Assembly (NCBI GenBank): GCA_018067045.1
Contig: JAGPVL010000022.1
Span: 52,865 to 116,864 of the forward strand
Direction of reading: 5' to 3'
DNA length: 64,000 nucleotides
From: Gammaproteobacteria bacterium
Lineage (GTDB): Bacteria; Pseudomonadota; Gammaproteobacteria; Pseudomonadales; Alcanivoracaceae
A program made the position numbers and the translations under genes. Below the pieces are notes generated by a model. The model was not told the origin of the DNA, did no database searches, and saw only the letters and a program-made list of their open reading frames with translations. The first letter of the stretch is position 1. Each line of letters begins with the position of its first letter. Shown one piece after another: positions 62,401 through 64,000 of this stretch.

Positions 62401-64000
62401 CCCCCGCCGGTATGACCGTATCTACGACAGGCCTGATTCAGTGGACACCACAGGAAGGCGATGGCGTTATCGCAGTCTCCATTCAAGTTGCAGATGGTGG
62501 TGAAAATGGCGCGACGCCTGCGCAGCAAGATTGGAACATCGATGTCACAGCGGTGAATGATGCTCCAATGATTGCCTCGGCGGCGCCGACTGCCGCAACA
62601 GAAGGCGGTGCGTATCAATACCAAGTTGCAGTCAATGATCCTGACGATCTTAACGACGGCTCGGCGTTAGCATTTACGTTAACAGCGGCGCCAGCGGGCA
62701 TGACGGTTTCGGCAACAGGCTTAATCTCGTGGACACCACCAAATGGTGTCGCGAGCGCGGACGTTTCGATTCAAGTTGCCGACGGCGGCGAAGATGGCGC
62801 GGCGGCGGCAACGCAGTCGTGGACGATTACCGTAGGCGGCGTTAACGACGCGCCGACGATTACTTCGGCAGCGCCAACTACGGCAACGGAAGGTGCAGTC
62901 TACAGCTATCAAATAGTTGTGAATGATCCGGACGATGTTAACAACGGAACGGATATCGCCTTTACGCTTGGCGCGGGCGCGCCAGAAAACATGACAATTT
63001 CGTCTACCGGTTTAATTTTCTGGACACCGCCGAACGGTGTCACGAGCGCAAACGTTTCGGTGCAAGCGGCCGACGGCGGCGAAAACGGTGCTGCAGCGGC
63101 GACACAAAGCTGGGTGATTACAGTGACGTCGGTTAATGACGCGCCGACAATTACTTCCGTGGCGCCGACGGCGGCGACAGAAGGAAACTTGTATCAGTAT
63201 CAACTCGAGGTTAATGACGTTGACGATGCAAACAATGGTGTCGACTTAGCCTTCTCGCTCGGCGCCGGCGCGCCGGTAGGCATGACAATTTCATCGACCG
63301 GTCTGATTGCGTGGACACCGCCGAATGGCGCGACTGATGCAAATGTTTCCGTACAAGTTGCAGATGGCGGCGAAGACGGTACGAGCGCGGCAACGCAGTC
63401 GTGGATTATTACCGTAGGCGGCGTTAACGACGCGCCGACGATTACGTCCACCGCACCTACTATTGCAACGGAAGGTAACGCCTACAGTTATCAAATAGTT
63501 GTTAATGATCCAGACGATGTTAACAACGGTACAGATATCACCTTTACGCTTGGCGCAGCTGCGCCAGAAAACATGACGATTTCGTCTACGGGTTTAATTG
63601 CGTGGACTCCGCCGAACGGCGTCACCAGTGCAAATGTTTCTGTTCAAGTTGCCGACGGCGGCGAGAACGGAGCAGCGGCTGCGACGCAAAGTTGGACGAT
63701 TACAGTGACGTCGGTTAATGACGCGCCGACAATTACTTCCGTGGCGCCGACGTCGGCGACAGAAGGAAACTTGTATCAGTATCAACTCGAGGTTAATGAC
63801 GTTGACGATGCAAACAATGGTGTCGACTTAGCCTTCTCGCTCGGCGCAGGCGCGCCGTCCGGCATGACGATTTCATCGACCGGTCTGATTGCTTGGACGC
63901 CAGCCAATGGCGTCACCAGTGCAAACGTTTCTGTTCAAGTTGCTGATGGCGGTGAAGACGGCACGAGTGCGGCAACGCAGTCATGGACGATTACCGTAGG
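59499..64000 (+). CDS. Large repeat lipoprotein with He_PIG/cadherin-like domains, partial
   Basis: One frame stays open from ATG 59499 to the window edge, 1500 codons so far with no stop. The N terminus is a lipoprotein signal with VLVGC (C24). After a short linker, about 14 repeats of 96-98 residues follow. Each reads roughly NDAPxITSxAP, ATEGxxYxYQ, DPDDxNNG, GMTIS, W(T/M)P, then VADGGE and a closing TQSWTI strand. This is the putative Ig (He_PIG) fold with a cadherin-like Asp-rich, probably calcium-binding, loop. The sixth unit (about 61089-61390) is different and matches a tandem-95/cadherin-like domain. Such proteins are surface adhesins or matrix proteins; the C terminus and any export signal are beyond the window. 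Confidence 0.9.
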   Translation, partial: MLMLPRLGVVFLLLALQSLVLVGCSDGEAKIVDTGTYTDTGDNPDNVAPLIVSTAPLSATEDTLYTYQLAVTDPDDANNGVDLRYALTQAPAGMTINATGLISWMPTEGVSSATVQVGVIDGGENGAGPAVQSFNISVTAVNDAPLISSAASTSAVVGSEYQYQIIVTDTDDSNNGTDISFTLTQAPAGMTVSATGLVRWMPALGGSSEGVTVVVSDGGEDGALPATQTYSIAVAATNVAPVITSAAVTSATEGAAYNYAVTVDDIDDANNGTDLTFTLTQAPGGMVVSSTGVISWTPGEGGALPWSSAVTVQVADGGESGSVAATQTFNVNVTPVNNAPVIMSTALTSATEDSPYSYQLVAVDSDDAAAELSFSLTASPVGMTISPAGLIEWVPTDGVTSADVTAQVADGGEDGAVAATQSWTVAIDGINDAPVISSSALTDATEGVEYQYALSVTDPDDDNNGSDLTFQLVTAPAGMLISNLGVITWTPEEGGATLWTESVTVEVADGGEDGASAVQQSWVVSVTPVNNAPTITQSSPISVSMSEDSAPIAFSLTLDATDTDSALLTWSIIGAAANGSASVVGAAETASGEGQAIDYAPNAGFVGDDSFVVRVSDGELFSDISVNVSIGAINNAPTITSVAPLIATEDTPYQYQLAVNDPDDDNDGSALTFSLIQSPAGMTVSSTGLIEWLPLEGDSSATVSVEVADGGEDGAVAATQNWVINVTAVNDAPVITSVAPTSAVEALLYQYQVTVTDPDDLNNGVDLSFSLGGGAPAGMTISATGLISWMPTPGAGVVAVDLFVADGGEDGTAAATQSWTISVGDVNNAPAITSVAPTSATEGNVYSYQLVVNDPDDANNGTDLTFSLGAGAPIGMTISSTGLIAWTPPDGVTSANVSVQVADGGENGAAAATQTWVITVGGVNDAPTITSSAPLSATEDQLYQYQLSVNDPDDANDGASLTYSLLASPAGMTVSTTGLIQWTPQEGDGVIAVSIQVADGGENGATPAQQDWNIDVTAVNDAPMIASAAPTAATEGGAYQYQVAVNDPDDLNDGSALAFTLTAAPAGMTVSATGLISWTPPNGVASADVSIQVADGGEDGAAAATQSWTITVGGVNDAPTITSAAPTTATEGAVYSYQIVVNDPDDVNNGTDIAFTLGAGAPENMTISSTGLIFWTPPNGVTSANVSVQAADGGENGAAAATQSWVITVTSVNDAPTITSVAPTAATEGNLYQYQLEVNDVDDANNGVDLAFSLGAGAPVGMTISSTGLIAWTPPNGATDANVSVQVADGGEDGTSAATQSWIITVGGVNDAPTITSTAPTIATEGNAYSYQIVVNDPDDVNNGTDITFTLGAAAPENMTISSTGLIAWTPPNGVTSANVSVQVADGGENGAAAATQSWTITVTSVNDAPTITSVAPTSATEGNLYQYQLEVNDVDDANNGVDLAFSLGAGAPSGMTISSTGLIAWTPANGVTSANVSVQVADGGEDGTSAATQSWTITV
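59636..64000 (+). repeat. Tandem array of about 290-bp coding repeats
   Basis: The repeat start motif (NxAP) occurs at about 59636, 59924, 60211, 60511, 60790, 61089, 61401, 61690, 61979, 62270, 62557, 62847, 63138, 63429 and 63720. Spacing is 279-312 bp, mostly 287-291 bp. Early copies are diverged and late copies are very alike at the DNA level. Confidence 0.9.
62841..64000 (+). repeat. 582-bp higher-order repeat of paired domains
   Basis: The segment starting GTTAACGACG at 62841 recurs at 63423, and GGTTAATGAC at 63131 recurs at 63713, both with a 582-bp offset. From 63131 about 135 bp match the second copy with a single mismatch. A two-domain block was therefore duplicated recently or homogenised by gene conversion. 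Confidence 0.85.

Noticed and set aside
59987..63785. Many antisense ORFs of 60-120 codons opposite the repeat lipoprotein
   Set aside because: They recur with the repeat period and share Pro/Ser/Arg-rich low-complexity translation; they are shadows of the plus-strand repeats.

Overview
This window is ordinary chromosomal DNA of a gammaproteobacterium. The clearest signs are the syntenic block zapA - 6S RNA - fau divergent from ygfB - pepP - ubiH - ubiI-like, a thiS-thiG pair, trmB, argA of the kinase-GNAT type, and a Fur box that fits the enteric/pseudomonad consensus. Base composition is moderate (roughly half G+C by eye). Large outer-membrane FadL-like proteins, a Baeyer-Villiger-type monooxygenase, an iron alcohol dehydrogenase and REP-like intergenic repeats suggest a free-living, probably marine, lipid- or hydrocarbon-using lineage. 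A Cellvibrionales/Spongiibacteraceae-like affiliation is my inference only. No phage, IS element, CRISPR array, rRNA or tRNA was seen.

Layout. 1-1.7 kb: the end of a P-II gene and amtB (nitrogen sensing and ammonium uptake). 1.8-7.4 kb: trmB, YjbR and GST genes, thiS-thiG, and a DUF423 / MAPEG / tandem DsbA-like operon. 7.5-10.7 kb: argA-ilvD (amino-acid biosynthesis). 10.8-12.6 kb: a Fur-box-controlled hemP and a HemS-like heme gene. 12.7-17.5 kb: a TetR gene divergent from a ferritin-like diiron protein and a flavin monooxygenase, then an iron alcohol dehydrogenase, together a plausible oxidative catabolic module. 17.6-24.1 kb: SDR/MerR divergon, DRE-TIM lyase-like protein, PAS-GGDEF cyclase, YqcC/HAD/DUF523 operon and yjbQ. 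24.2-26.4 kb: a lipoprotein, a DUF4870 protein, a Kunitz-domain lipoprotein and a metallo-beta-lactamase-fold hydrolase. 26.7-32.3 kb: molybdopterin genes (moaB, moeA, moaA), slyD, ilvA and a REP-rich intergenic region. 32.3-39.7 kb: small proteins, then fau/6S/zapA facing ygfB-pepP-ubiH-ubiI-like (ubiquinone synthesis).

40.0-49.5 kb holds the most distinctive content: a tandemly duplicated two-gene module, each copy encoding a FadL-like outer-membrane barrel followed 10-11 bp later by a lipoprotein of about 1050 residues with Big_5/SbsA-type Ig-like domains and conserved cysteine pairs. I see no obvious textbook name for this pair and regard it as the best candidate for an undescribed envelope system.

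49.8-54.3 kb: a complete glycine cleavage cluster gcvT-gcvH-gcvPA-gcvPB with a split P-protein. 54.6-58.8 kb: a small outer-membrane barrel, a 2Fe-2S flavin reductase, rpiA, a DoxX protein and a methyltransferase. From 59.5 kb to the window edge runs one open lipoprotein gene made of about 14 He_PIG-like repeats of 96-98 residues plus one divergent cadherin-like unit. Its last two repeat pairs form a 582-bp higher-order DNA repeat.
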